Position numbers and translations under genes: made by a program. This document shows, piece after piece, positions 11,900 to 23,783 of a stretch of 43,852 bases of DNA. The notes under the pieces are model-generated. The model did no database searches. It was given only the letters and a program-made list of their open reading frames with translations, and had not been told where the DNA came from. The DNA comes from Hyphochytrium catenoides (taxonomy: Eukaryota; Sar; Hyphochytriomycetes; Hyphochytriales; Hyphochytriaceae), in assembly GCA_900088475.1 (NCBI GenBank), contig FLMG01001221.1:9560-53411 (forward strand), written 5' to 3'. Every line of letters starts with the position of its first letter. Position 1 is the stretch's first letter.

Positions 11900-13264
11900 A
11901 TGGCATCAAAGCGGACTCGCAGTGGAAGGCGCAGAGCGGGCCAATCCAGGCGCAGACGCGCCTCAACCTCTAATTCTCCATCCTCTGCCTCGTCGTCCTC
12001 TCTCAAGCGCACTTCAAGTGGTTCAAGGCGTCGTGTATCTCTTCCTACAAGTTACTCGTTTTCAGTGGGCGGATGGCTGAAGATGTACATGTTCGGCGTC
12101 TGCAAATTCTTACAGGAGCACGGACTTACCGACAATGCCAAGCTAGCAGGCAGCTCAGCTGGTGCATTGGCTGCCGCCGGCCTTGCCTTGGGCTGCGACT
12201 TTGACAAAGTACGAGAGTTTGTTCTAGACAACGCTGTGACGGAGTGCCACGCCAGTCTCAGGGGAGCGTTGAGGGTCAGGGACTACCTGGGACACACATT
12301 TGACACTGTAGGCAACCTTCATAGGTATGCGGAGGTGACCAAGAAGCAGAACCTGGAGATCAACATCACGGCTCTGCCATTCTGCAGAAATGTGAAGATT
12401 ACAGAGTTTGAGAGTGAAGAAGATGTAAAGACAGCGCTGTACGGTTCTTGCTGCGCTACTCCGATCGCCGGCTTCCCTTTTAAGAGGAAGGGCATCTGGG
12501 TCTTTGACGGCGGATTGGCTGCCTTCCAGCCGTCTGTAGGACCTGACACAGTCACAATTTCTCCTTTCTACTTCATGAACGCTGACATCAAGCCTTCTCG
12601 CTACGTCCCTGTTTGGTGGGCCGTCTATCCCCCTGGTAGAGAGAATGTTGAATGGCTGTTTGAGTTGGGTTACCATGACGCGAGAGAATGGGCAGAGAAC
12701 AGAGGCCTTGTACCATTTGGCACGGCAGAGAGGACGAAGACTGTTGGCTCCTGGGTAGGGCACTTTGGTCGTGTTGTGGGCTACGAGGCTCTGGAGAGCC
12801 AGCTGATGGACCTTCTCCTGGTGCTCAGTCTTTTTCTCATCTGGAAGCCCATCTCCTTCTCTCTCCTCTACGTTGAGCTCTTATTGAGAGCACTAATCTG
12901 CGGTGGAAAGGCCGCAGTCTTTGGTAGTGCTTGCATTCTCATGGTCATGCTTTCTCTGGCAGGCTTGACAATTGCTGTCATGCCCTGGGTGCTGCCGTTC
13001 AAGGCGTTCGTCTTCGCTGCGGTTGGTGTCCTCCTCTTTGTGGGCACTCTCGCGCTTATCCTGCTAAGAGTCGGAGGGATGCAGGAGGCGCTTTTGAGAG
13101 CGAAGAAAGACTGGAGAGACTGTACACAGTGTGTACGGTCTCTCGTCTCTCTGTCGCTCCTGCTCCGAACAGTACCTATCTATGGGTCAAGGTTCCCGCT
13201 GACTCAGCAGAAGTTGCTAGAGCAACATTCCTTTATTTATAGAGTAGTAGCGCACTACATTTAA
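11900..13264 (+). CDS. Patatin-like phospholipase with C-terminal membrane segments
   Basis: Putative lipid acyl hydrolase of 454 residues. Seen: a basic, Ser/Arg-rich N-terminus (residues 1-50); the glycine-rich oxyanion-hole motif GGWLKMY from residue 57; the nucleophile elbow G-S-S-A-G with Ser86; and D-G-G with Asp203, completing the Ser-Asp dyad of patatin domains. After the catalytic domain come at least three hydrophobic segments (about residues 305-395), so the enzyme is likely membrane-anchored. The open frame extends upstream to 11630, but only with a GTG codon; the ATG at 11900 has A at -3 and G at +4 and matches where the domain begins. Patatin enzymes release fatty acids from phospholipids or triacylglycerol; substrate and organelle cannot be told from sequence. 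The gene runs tail to tail with the chitin synthase gene. Confidence 0.88.
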   Translation: MASKRTRSGRRRAGQSRRRRASTSNSPSSASSSSLKRTSSGSRRRVSLPTSYSFSVGGWLKMYMFGVCKFLQEHGLTDNAKLAGSSAGALAAAGLALGCDFDKVREFVLDNAVTECHASLRGALRVRDYLGHTFDTVGNLHRYAEVTKKQNLEINITALPFCRNVKITEFESEEDVKTALYGSCCATPIAGFPFKRKGIWVFDGGLAAFQPSVGPDTVTISPFYFMNADIKPSRYVPVWWAVYPPGRENVEWLFELGYHDAREWAENRGLVPFGTAERTKTVGSWVGHFGRVVGYEALESQLMDLLLVLSLFLIWKPISFSLLYVELLLRALICGGKAAVFGSACILMVMLSLAGLTIAVMPWVLPFKAFVFAAVGVLLFVGTLALILLRVGGMQEALLRAKKDWRDCTQCVRSLVSLSLLLRTVPIYGSRFPLTQQKLLEQHSFIYRVVAHYI

Positions 13265-13741
13265 CCAAGTGGCAGCTACTGGCTATTCAAGTTCTACTGG
13301 GATAAAGTCCTAAGAGCCCCAAAAGAGAGCACACTCTTTCGTAGGCAGAGCCCACAGTCCGGCCCTGGCTAGGCCATTTAATTGTCAATAACCAAGCAAT
13401 TGAAGTTAGAGGTTAACGCTATTCTGTCCTGTCTCTCCTTCGGTCATTGTGAGAGACCGCTCTGGCTATTTGGACCAGTGCCATCAGCAGAGTGGAGATG
13501 GCCAGTGAAAGCTCCTGTGGGGTATCAGTAGTATAACCGTCTACTCACCTCGACACTATATGTGACCGCGCGGCAGGTAAAGATGCCTCACAAGTGGATG
13601 GAGATCAGCTTACTCTTGTCTAGGAGCATGCAAGGCAGATTTGAAGAAGTGATAACTCTAAGGAATTTAGGGCTTCAGCCTAATAGCACAGCTAGCAGAA
13701 AGCAAGACGATGGTCCGTCGAAAAACGCCGACGCTTTGCTC
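13265..13741. other. Tail-to-tail spacer between the patatin and chitin synthase genes
   Basis: About 480 bases between two converging genes. It should hold both polyadenylation regions. I see no gene, tRNA or notable repeat in it. Confidence 0.5.
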
Positions 13742-16700
13742 TTACAACGCCATAAGACCTGAAGAGCGCCTAGGTTCCATGTCTTCGGGAGTCATGCATG
13801 CTTCATAATCCGACAGGGTATACAGAGACTGGCGCTGGCAACTACTCTTTCTCCCTGTGGCTGAGGCGATTAGAGGAGCAGCAACGTATAGAGCGATCTC
13901 CCGTAAGGAACGAGAAGAAGCGGAGCCAGCAGAAGAGTCATCTTCCCGTTCTCCACTCTCTCTTGGCCCTGGCGCTTCTTCAGTACCAGCGTACAGAACG
14001 TAATGCTGAGGTACAGGTTCCAGCGCTGGTTTATACAGCTCGAGGCCCTGCTGCGATTGTTGATCATCTTCTCCTTCTCGTTCCAACCGCTTGTGCTCCT
14101 TTCTTGCTCCTGTTGCTCCTCCCCATTGTACGTTGCTTTCTCGTCCTCCTCCTCCGCCCTGCGGGGTAGGATGGAAGCAATCCGAGAGAAAGGATCCGCC
14201 GGTACTGCCACTGAGAGAAATGTAGCTAAGTCCTCCTCCTGCTCCTCCTCCCGTAAGTGAAGGAAACTGTCCACTATGATCCTCATCTCCGCCGGTGTAA
14301 CTTCTTCCCTCGAATCCTCCATGCCGTCCTCTTCTACTTCCTCTGTTCTTCGTGCTAAGCGCTATTCCCGCAGCGGAGAGACTGTCACCACCGCCTGTGA
14401 CGAAGAGTTCTTTCTTTTCGTCTTCCGCTACTCTGGGACCGCCCCAGGTTTGCTGTCTGAAAGTGAAGAGCGTGTACATCTCAAAGAGAAAGGCCAAGAA
14501 AGGAAGAAAGAGTCGAAGAAGTGGGTAGAAGAAGATTATCCTCTTATGCTGAATCCTCAGCACATTGAAGATAAGGAAGAGATATGATGCGGCGTAGATC
14601 GAGAGAAAGGGCACAAACCATAGGAGAGAGGCATACTTTCCAAGGGCCAGCTCTAAGACAAGGATGTACACCGTGAGGATTGGAGGCCCAGTGAATTGTC
14701 TGGCTAGCGCGGCGAGGAGAGGAAGAGAATAGAGTCTCCAAAGAGAAGGATCGGTGTACATTTCCACGTCATTAGTCACTCCTCCTAGCCACCACCTTCT
14801 TCGCTGTTTTAACAGAGAGAAAAGCGTCTCTACGCCCTCTGTCTCGCACCTTGCCGCACTTTGATAGGCAGTCGCTCCTCTTGTCCGTGCTTTCTCCATG
14901 AAGAGATGGGTAAGGTAGCGGTCCTCGCCCAAGTGCGTGCGAGAGAAGTCAAAGGCGCTCTTTGTCCCTCTTCGTTTTACTTTCTCTGCAGGATGGAAAT
15001 ACTCATCCGCCACTTTTTCCAGTGCCTCTGCACTCATCATTGTGAGGGCGCCAGGAAGACATGTGACGAAGCCTAAGTAATGTTCGAGCTGGCGTATGAA
15101 GACCTGGCCTTCGATATACTCTGCGTCCTGCAGAGCAGCCAGAACAGAGGACCAGATATCTTTATGCAGAATCTTCTTTCCCTTACAGAGAATCAACCCT
15201 GTGATGCCCCACGGCCGGGACGCAGTCGGAGGAAGAGGCTTGATGAATTCCCATACAAACATATGGATGGCGAAGGGATCCAAGACAATGTCCGAGTCGA
15301 TGAATAGAAGCAAGGGCTTTTCATTCGCGAGAGGCCCTGGATGGAGAGAGAGGAGAGCCGCAGGTCCTTCTGGAGATAGGGAGAGAGTCGAAGGAGGAAC
15401 CTGTTGGCGCTTCCACTTCTCCTGCAAGACTCTGAAGGCGCATTCTTGAGCATGTCTCTTTCCTCCGTGCGGAAACCTGCATACTGTCACTTTTACTCCT
15501 CGGTAGAAAATGACAGAGATAGGAGGAAGCGTGACCTGGCCGCTGTACTCTCGCTTCTTAAGCTCTTCAATGTTGGCAGCAAGCTTCTCATAGTCTGCAG
15601 TGGTAACGGGAGGAAGAGAGAAGAGCAGGCTTTCCGGTGTTTCTCTCTCTCTCGTCTCTCCTTCTCTCTCTTTTGTAAGGCAATACATTGTAGAGAGATA
15701 GAGGTCTGACAGGCTCTCATCATCAAAAGCAAGGAGGAGCTCCAGCCTGTCGGAAGGATAAAGTGAGCCTACCGCACTATTGATGGCGGCCATGAGAGAA
15801 AGGAGCGGCTCATTGTAGATTGGCATCACGATGTGGACGAAAGGAGGCTTTTTCTCTTCCGTCTCCTCCCCTGCCTCTAATCTTGCTGCTCCTCTAGCTC
15901 CGTCTCTGTATATCCCTTGTCCTTGATTATTGGTGCTGGCTCCTCCTGGCCCGGTTGTCCTTCTCTCCCCTGCTCTTCGCGTACGTGCTCCAGAAGCTTG
16001 GCAGGAAGAGGGAAAGGCGGAAGCAAAAAGGTGCAGAATCTTTTTCCTGCTAGGAGAAGTGCACCAGGCGATCGTCGCAGAGACTACTTGGGCCAGGGAG
16101 ATAAAAGAGACAATGACGATTTCTGGGATGAGGAAGATTCTCCAGGGATGAGCGAAGAGAGAAAGAGAGAAAGCCTGAGGAATGTTAAGAGAGAGAAGAG
16201 CCGTCCAATCTACGACATCCACCATAATGAAGTTGATAAAGAAAAAGTAAGGTAAGTATAGCACAAGGAACAGCAGCGCGATGCAGCGCTTTCCCCAGGC
16301 ACAAGAAGAGAAAGAGGGAGAAAGGGAGGACGTAGGACGAAGGAGGACGTGGAGCATGCAATAGACAGTCACCAAAGCCTTAGAAAGACCGTGGATGAGA
16401 ACGAGGAAGAGAAGCGAGGCGATAAAAGAGGAAAGAGTCCAGTCTGTTAGAGAATAGTGGTGGCCGCTGCTGGAACTCCCGCTCCCTGCAGAAGAGAAGA
16501 GACAGAACAACAGAAAGAGGAGATCGTAAGAGACTCATCTGTCTCTGTGCCCTCTCAGGCAAGGAGGTCGATGCTGAAGGAATAACAATGGAGAAAGTGC
16601 CACAATGGACGCGCTACGGTCTGCTGTCGTTCGAGAAGAGTGGCAACGCGGCGGAAGGCCAAAAAATGAGGAGTCGCTGCGATAGACGGAGCAGATAAAG

Positions 16701-16913
16701 AGGGAAAGAATGAAAGAAAAGAAAGAAGAAACCAAGAAAGGAATAACGAGAGGACTAGAAGAGCAACATAATGGGGGCCAGGGTGAGAGAAGAGCGATGA
16801 TAAGAGCGTTGGAAATGCTTCTTACAATGTGGAGGAGGCACAAAGGGTCCTTCCCCAGGTAGGGGCACAGGGACGTAGGTAAAGTTAGGAGGATTGGTGC
16901 CATAGACCACCAT
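13742..16913 (-). CDS. Chitin synthase (GT2 family, division-2-like), two exons
   Basis: Processive membrane glycosyltransferase polymerising N-acetylglucosamine from UDP-GlcNAc. Exon 1 is 16826-16913 (29 codons plus one base, starting ATG in a good context) and exon 2 is 13742-16485; the donor CATT|GTAAGA and the acceptor TCTTCTCTGCAG|GG agree in phase and create Trp30. Product about 943 residues. Motifs in order: two or three N-terminal membrane segments; VMPIYNEP (near 15810-15836); the D-S-D donor-binding motif in FIDSDIVLDPF; CLPGALTM; H-L-G-E-D-R-Y-L; and QRRRWWLGG (near 14788-14810). Membrane segments follow, ending in the TFRQQTWGG-type motif seen after the last helices of fungal chitin synthases. 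The last 200 or so residues are a Gly/Ser/Glu-rich tail. The order CLPG, EDR, QRRRW separates it from cellulose or hyaluronan synthases, though product specificity is inference. Confidence 0.9.
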
Positions 16914-17440
16914 CCTTTCTCTGGACCTCTCTCCTTTCCTCTCTCTAGTCTCTCTCTCCTCTTATTTCCTCTTACTGGGGACGAGGTAAGGGATCTTCCT
17001 CCTACCGCCCTCCGACGGTCTTTCCTGTCGAATTCTCTTCCGCTGAAGCGAGGCAATAGAATGGCGGGAAGGGGAGAAGGAACAGGAGGAGACGCTCACT
17101 ACTGATATCTTTATTGCAAGAAGTTGAAGGAGCGAGCGCCGGTGCCGCGCCGCCGATCTCTGCTGCTGCTCCAGGGAAGATATTGAGAAGTGAGGCAAGG
17201 AAGACCAATATAGATGAAAAGAAGAAAGGACTAGAAAAGAAGAGAACCAGAAAGAAGCGCAAGAGCGTCAGAAGAGACTGATGAGGTCGTAAGAGGCAAA
17301 CAGAAGGAAAGGGAAGGATACAATCGTATATCTCTGCTATCCTTTGAAGAACAGGAGATGCATCATGGAGAATGATAACAAGACAGTTAGCGTTCGTTCC
17401 CTGCAAGAAGGGAGCCATTTGCAAAAAGGACAAACAGAAG

Positions 17441-17611
17441 CAGAGAGAGAGAGAGAGAGAGAGACTCAGAGAGACTAAGAGAGACGGAGAGAGGGAGAGC
17501 AGAGAAAAAAAGAGAGAGAGAGAGTGAGAGAGAGAAAGAAAGAGAGAGAGATTGAAACAGAGAGAGACAGAGAGAGAGAGAGAGAGAGGGAGGGAGGGAG
17601 GGAGGAGAGAA
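17441..17611. repeat. (GA)n-rich purine tract
   Basis: About 170 bases of nearly uninterrupted purine on the plus strand, mostly GA repeats with GGGA repeats at the right end. It is the reverse complement in character of the (TC)n tract at 18431-18555. Confidence 0.95.
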
Positions 17612-18430
17612 ATGAGGCAAATATGGGGCCTAGTCAAGAGCTGCTTTCTGCTGGTTTGGACCACCAATTTCTAAGCAGAACCCGCTGGTGCACAGAGCAT
17701 CATGAGTGAACAGAGCCTCACTCTTTCTTCTCTGTACATAGGAACATAAAGGACGACGGAGAGGGAGACAATCGGACGAGAGAGTAGGAGGATAGAGAGA
17801 AAAGGAGAAGAGAAAGAAGCGCAAGGTAACAATATCGAACGTTCTGAGGAAGGGAAGATCGCCATGGTGTGCCCGAAAGGAATGAGAAGGGGAGGGAGAG
17901 GAGGGACTGAGCCTCAGATGCTGAAGAATAGCAAGCAGCAACCCATGAGCTGGGCAGCAGCAAACAGAAGAGAGGATGCCCCACACAGGTCAAGCAGGAC
18001 TGATAGAAGAGAGGATCGAGCAATGGCTTGGAGTGAGCGGAAGAGGAGAAGAATGGAAAGGGAAGGATGTGAGTCCTATGTTCCGAGAGCGGGCCATGGG
18101 GGAAAGAGATGGAAGAGAAGAAGAGCAGCACTTCCTTCTTGTCGCACGCAGCCGTGATGCGGGCAGGGCGGGACGGGACTCTCTTCTTCCTTGGTGGTGG
18201 CGCTTGTTGCGCTGTACAAGGGATGGTGGCGTCCGTCCAAGGCTGAGGAGAGAGGAGAAGAAGAGGAGAAGCCATGCCAAGTCTGGGGCTCGGGATGAGC
18301 ATCATGACCCTTCGTTTGTCTCTGCCTCTCTCTCTCTCTCTCTAACGTTGATGGCTGGGAGGTAAGCCATCTCTTCCCCCTTTTCTCTTTCTGTACCAAT
18401 AATGCTATGAGTACACAAATGAGATCCATC

Positions 18431-18465
18431 TCTCCCTCTCTCTTTCTCTCTCTCTCTTTTTCTCA

Positions 18466-18509
<44 letters not shown>

Positions 18510-18555
18510 TTCTTTCTCTCTTTCTCTCTTTCTCTCTTTCTCTCTCTCTCTCTCC
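18431..18555. repeat. (TC)n-rich pyrimidine tract
   Basis: About 125 bases of TC repeats with TTTC interruptions. A smaller (TC)n run lies at about 18325-18343. Confidence 0.95.
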
Positions 18556-19743
18556 CACTTAGCCCCCCACCCGCGCCTTAAGGGGTGGGTGGGTGTCCTC
18601 TCTGCAAGAGCCGTTTCAAGTTCCTGTCTCTTCATCTGTTCCCCAGTCGTCCCCCCGTAGCCATATCATCACTGGCGGCTCAGACACGTCAGCGCCCTTT
18701 CTGCTCATCTGATCCCTCACCAGGGCTGCTGAAGGAGATGGCTCTCTCTCCTCCTTCAGAGTGAAAGGTTCACGTCAGTTCAGAGGATCGGCAGCCCTGA
18801 AGCTGGAGGTGGAGCTAGTGACATGAGAAAGAGGAGGATGAAGGCAGAGATGAAGAGAAGAAGAGCACAAAGAGACAGCAGGGTGAGGGAGATCGCCATG
18901 CCGTCCCTATGTACCGGCCAAGGCTCCGACTCCTTCCTCTCTTCTACTCCTCCTCCTTTCTCTCTTCCTTTCCATTCTACTACGTTTGATAATATGAAGA
19001 GACTAAATGGCGCTTGTGCCTGCTTTGCACCTTGCTCGTAGCAGGTCCTCTCCTCTCTTCTTATCCAGTCCAGGCAGGCAGGCATTGAGCGGTGGGGTCG
19101 GGGGATGAGGAGTGTCCACCATTGAGATGCCAAAAAGTAAGGCCGCCTGCTGGGAGTTTACCAAACATCCTCGTCGCCTTCTTGTCGTCTACGGCTCTGA
19201 GCTTGTTTTATAAACAGAGAGGACGACCGCGTTCGGATGGGGAAATTAATAGGAAAGGGCAGAAGCTGAGGGCAGGATGGGGATTGGGATTGGTTAATCG
19301 TGCGGCACATGTTGTGGTGAGATGCTGCCCGGATCGGCCAGCTTTGTCGAGCAATCTCGCCATAAGACTATTCTATAATCAGGCAAACAGTCCACTTGCC
19401 TTCAATTGCTCCGTCCATTCCTGATGGTTTGATGCCTAGTCTCATGCCTCTTCCCCCGCTTGATTGCGGACCCGTCACAAGAACCTTTAGAGCAACAACG
19501 CGACAGATCGGCTGTATAATGAGTGAGAGCGTAGGTTATGCTCTTTATCGAGTCAATGGCGTCGATTGAGAGGGAGAGAGACAGCAACTAAATGTAGCAG
19601 TCAGACCCTTGAGAGCGTTTCTTTCTACTTATTAGGCGGCACGTCGCTGGCTATGAACGTCCCTATCTACCCGTCTGCATCGAAGACTGTTCCTGACTAG
19701 ACGGGACCATGATAGCGTCCTCTCGCTAGACGCTGCCAGAGCT

Positions 19744-22700
19744 TTATATGTTGATCATAGGAGACTTATCGATCCCAACAGTAGAGTGAATATCGTCTTT
19801 AAAGCAGATCACAAGGCGGATCTCCTTGCCGTTTGGAGCATCCAGGGTGATGATTGTCATTGAACAGACAGCATGGCCACTGCGGAAAGGCGTTAGACGC
19901 ATTCTCAAAGACGATATCGTGATGAAGGAAGGAGAGCAATTACTGCCCCGAAAGAGAAAGGCAAGTGATAGGTGGATCACCGAAGAACATTTGGACTGTG
20001 TATTGAGCATCATAAAGGCACCACGAGACGGGTCAAGAAGGAAAGAGGGCGCAACTTACATGTGACAAGGCAGTGAGGCCTCCCCCGATGTATCCCTTAG
20101 GGTGATAGAGCTCCTGCCATCCCTCTCCCTCGCCTAAGAATTCATACTTGAAGGCTTGAGTGCAGCCCTCACTCTTGTTACCTCTAGCATTGCAGCAAGA
20201 CCATCTGCCGCGAAGGACCCACCACCTGCCACTGTGAAACCGCACCTCCATTAGCCTGGATCCGATCGCTGGTGGTGGGTTGGCAGGTGGTGACCGTGGC
20301 AACGGCTGGCAGAGATTGACTACTGATGGGGACTGGTAGCTCTCCGCGACACTGCTTGCATCCTGCATAGCTGCGCTCAGGTCGGTCACTGCGTCTATCA
20401 CGGTACTGGCGGTGGCGGCCAATCTGTCCAGGGAGGCTATGCCTATCATTGATGCGAGCGATAGGAGGTGGCGGATGATGGATGGTGGTGGCACTACTAA
20501 GTCATACAAGCCTGTTTCCCTTACCATGACCAATAGCTCCGTTAGACAGAATCGCCTTGACTCCTTCCTCTGCCCCCTCCTGAAGGAAGTTACTTAGACT
20601 CTTCTTATGTGAGATACGGGAGTCCAAATCCTCCTCTCTGTAGACCTCTATGCAGTCCCCAGTGGTGGGCAGTGTGGGATCGAAGGTGTCAACGCGAGGA
20701 GGAGGAGAAGCTTGACCTGTATTAGAGGATGAAGGACTCTGAAGCTCACAACCGTCATCAAGAAGGGACGAGGTCTGGGGTGGTGTCGGTGCCTCGAGTT
20801 CCTGCTGAACAATATCCTGTGGGGGCGGGGCGGTCGTCAGGGCAGTGTTTTCAACGGGACGGCTTAAGGGAATGGACTGCACGCCAGGTGCACTCCATGG
20901 AAAGGTCTCAGCCGCGGATGATTGTTGGAAGGGAAGACCAGCAAATTGCGGGGGTGGAGCAGGGAGACTAGTGGAAGTCTGAGCAGGCATCATGTTAGGC
21001 AGCGGGCCCGCATACTGCCAACCACCGCTAAGCTTCCCGCTGGTGAAGAGCGGGAGAGTGGGAGAGCCATTCATCCCTCCTACGGCTCCCTGATAGCCTC
21101 TACTAGGCGGCGGCGCAGGAGGTGGAGACCGAGCTCCCATATTGAACCGCATGGACCCGGATGGAGAAGGCAAGAAAGAAAGCTGAGAGTTGTTAGTCCC
21201 TTCCAATCCAAAGAAGGGGTCCTCTCGTCCGAAGGCGCCGCTGCGCGGAGAGAGAAAAGGCCTGGACTGCGTCCCACTCCGAGCTTCAGGTGACGAGGGG
21301 TTTGGCGCTAGCACTGTCGCCCCGCTAGAGCTGCTGTGGTGGCCTTCTGAAGGCTGACTTTGCGTCACTACACTTGGAGGCTTTGCGCTAATCTGTGGCT
21401 GGCGAGCTTCACTTGACTTGAAAGGAACTCGAAAGGAGTCTTTCACTTCATCCTTTTTCTTTTTTATGCTAGACATCAGGGTTTCTGCGAGTGAAGGCGA
21501 TGACGGCTCCTTAGGAAGCGGGCCGCTTGGAAGTTCTTTCTCCTCCGATTCTCCCTTCTGGCTCTCAGTCCCGGCGCAATGATCCGACAACGGATCACTA
21601 TCTGAAAGCGTCATTCTCCAACCCTGCATGCTCCCATTGCCTAGGCCTGCTAATACGTTGATAATAATCCCGGAGGAGCTTGGCACTGGCTGCTTTGTAC
21701 TGTTGCCTGAACTGTCGAAAGAGAAGAGAGAGACTGTGAAGCAGTTGACGGACTCCTTAGCCTCTAGCACCCCTTCCAATTGCCCTCCTGTCCACAGGCT
21801 CCATACTCGTACTTCCTTATCTTCGTCAGAGACGCTGACAAGCAAGTGCTTCTGCCTTGTTGACGGAGACGAAGAAAACGAGGAAGAACCACCAGGAGGA
21901 CGCAGGCTCACGACCTTCATCCCAGTAACGGGGCCTCGGTGCCCGCTGAGAATGGCTGCAGAGCTTCCGTCCTTCACTTTGTACACACGAATAGCTCCAT
22001 CTCCTCCAGCAGACAGCGCCACATCTTCCTCCTCCACACCCCATGAAGCGAAAGTCACGGCTTGCACCATGGAGTCCTGTGCCTTCAGGACATGTATACA
22101 CTCTCCGGAAGCCACGCTCCAGACCCTAACGGTCTCGTCATAGGAGCCCGAGACGACTGTGCTGCAGTCCTGATTGATGGAGACACTGGGAATCGTGAAT
22201 TGATGGCCCAGCAAAGAGCCAAGGTCCTTCACGTGGAGCACCGTCTTATCCTCAGGCCGGAGGGATAGCTTCCAGGTTCCGATGGTTTCATCCGCAGAGC
22301 TTGAGACTAATATTTGCTCCTTTGCGCCGTACGAGAGGCAGGTAACGGGCCCTGAATGAGCCTGAAGCTCGGCGCACCGCTCTCCAGTGCTGAGGGTCCA
22401 GAACATGATGGCGCCATCTCGCGATCCAGAGACTACTAAGAAGTCACGTCCCTCCTTCATTTGGACGTCTCCTTCATCGCCAGGAGAACGAGATGGATCT
22501 ACACCAATCACCAGCAGGCTCAGAACAGCCTCCCTATGACCTCGCAGTGTATGTAAGCAGGCACCACTTGTACTGTCCCAAACTCGCAACGTCCCGTCTC
22601 CCGCTGCAGAGACTACCCGAGTTCCTTGTGGACAGAAAGCAACGCAATGCACGGGAGCCTCGTGCCCGAGGAGCTCGGCGATTAAAGAAGGTTCAGAGTC

Positions 22701-22892
22701 TGGTTGCACCTTCCATAGCTTTATTATGGAGGAAGCAGTAGAACTACCAGTTGCTGATATGAGCTTGGACCCATCAGGACTGGCTTGCAGGCACTGCACA
22801 GGGCAGCTCTGGCTTAATGAACCTGGATCAGTGGCGTTGAGAGTTGAGGTGAGACAAGACTCTATAGGAATACTAATCAGGGAAGAAACCAT
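19744..22892 (-). CDS. WD40-repeat protein with a proline/serine-rich linker and Cys-rich tail, three exons
   Basis: Protein of about 1000 residues from exons 20525-22892, 20060-20442 and 19744-19995. The junctions CATG|GTAAGG with ATGATAG|GC (phase 1) and CAT|GTAAGT with ATACACAG|TCC (phase 0) keep the frame open to a stop at 19744. Residues 1-410 hold seven or eight WD40 repeats, visible as GH...D...W units such as GHEAPVHCVAFCPQG and DGTLRVWDSTSG, forming a propeller for protein interactions. A Pro/Gly/Ser-rich disordered region (about 430-780) follows. The last 200 residues contain FHSGRWWVLRGRWSCCN followed by EGC, resembling the second half of a CHORD-type zinc motif, and a final domain-like segment (TIITLDAPNGKEIRLVICF). 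The apparent stop at 20502 lies in intron 1. No specific orthologue is recognised. The third exon is the least certain. Confidence 0.85.
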
Positions 22893-23783
22893 CTTCTCAA
22901 GCCGCTAAAGAACGAACTTTACTTAGAGCAGCAGGTAAATGGCTTCGACATTGCGGGGGTGCTGGGAGCTGTGAGGTTGTCAAGGTATAAGTGCGGACAG
23001 AGGCCAGCTCGCGGAAAGAGCGGCACGGCGAAGTCGATGAAGTGAGAAAGTTGATAAACGCATCAAGAGATTCCTTGCCTCCTTAGCGATCCACCTCGTT
23101 CCCAGCTACCGCCCTTCTTACCCAGGCATCAGCATCAAGCTGGCCCTCTCTCTTCATATGACTGGCGGACTAGTGCTAAGAAGGTAAATGGAGAGTTGCA
23201 TGCAAGAATCTTACTACTGCGCTTAAAGTTATCAGCTACGGAGTCTACATAACTGAAGCTGTAGAAAGCATCAGCGATGGAGTAGGGAAGATAGGCAAGG
23301 AGATGATGGCGAGATGAGAGACAGGAGAGCAAAATCATTTGCTCCACTGATAGAGAGATAGAGGCGGCCGTCAGCCCAACAACCTGCAGATCTTTGTAGG
23401 TTCAGCAGTGAGTCGAACACGATGTGCCACGAAACGAATCCTATTATCATCCTTCCTTTTTCTCCATCATGTGGGCTATTGATAGACGAGGGAAAGCAAA
23501 AGATGATGGGAAGATAACTGGAAGGAGCAGCTTGCTCTGTATACTTCCTTGAGGACGACCGGTTAGTAACAGATTTAGATCTTATTATCCTTTCTATGAT
23601 CCTCACCATCGTCGAGAGAAAGAGAGACATTCTTATGAGGATAACGACATTGCGCTAGGAACGAGGCTGGCTGAGAAAAGAGAAAGAATTGCCTGTGCTA
23701 AGAGTATACCCTCTTGTGCCCAAAGAAGCAAGGAAGAAGCACTGAAGATTGCTACTAGATTGTCGACGGACCAAGCGACACTG

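Larger units (their letters stand above)
16914..19743. other. Long gene-poor region of purine/pyrimidine tracts
   Basis: Upstream of the chitin synthase start. The left part is strongly purine-rich on the plus strand (to about 18300), the right part pyrimidine-rich. Long minus-strand frames here (17002-17667, 17718-18305, 18780-19133) arise from biased composition; they show Ser/Leu runs and no domain. Two large microsatellites are listed separately. A short potential hairpin of CCCACCC (18566-18572) and GGGTGGG (18583-18589) follows the second one. Confidence 0.5.

Noticed and set aside
12224-12763. 179-codon minus-strand frame over the patatin gene
   Set aside because: Antisense to the catalytic domain, with no recognisable motif.
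17002-19133. Minus-strand Ser/Leu-rich frames that look like membrane proteins or upstream chitin synthase exons
   Set aside because: They come from (CT)-rich DNA, which reads as Ser/Leu in any frame; the short exon at 16826-16913 explains the chitin synthase start better.
21628-22143. Long open frame opposite the WD40 gene (171 codons)
   Set aside because: It lies entirely antisense to well-conserved WD40 repeats and has no domain of its own.
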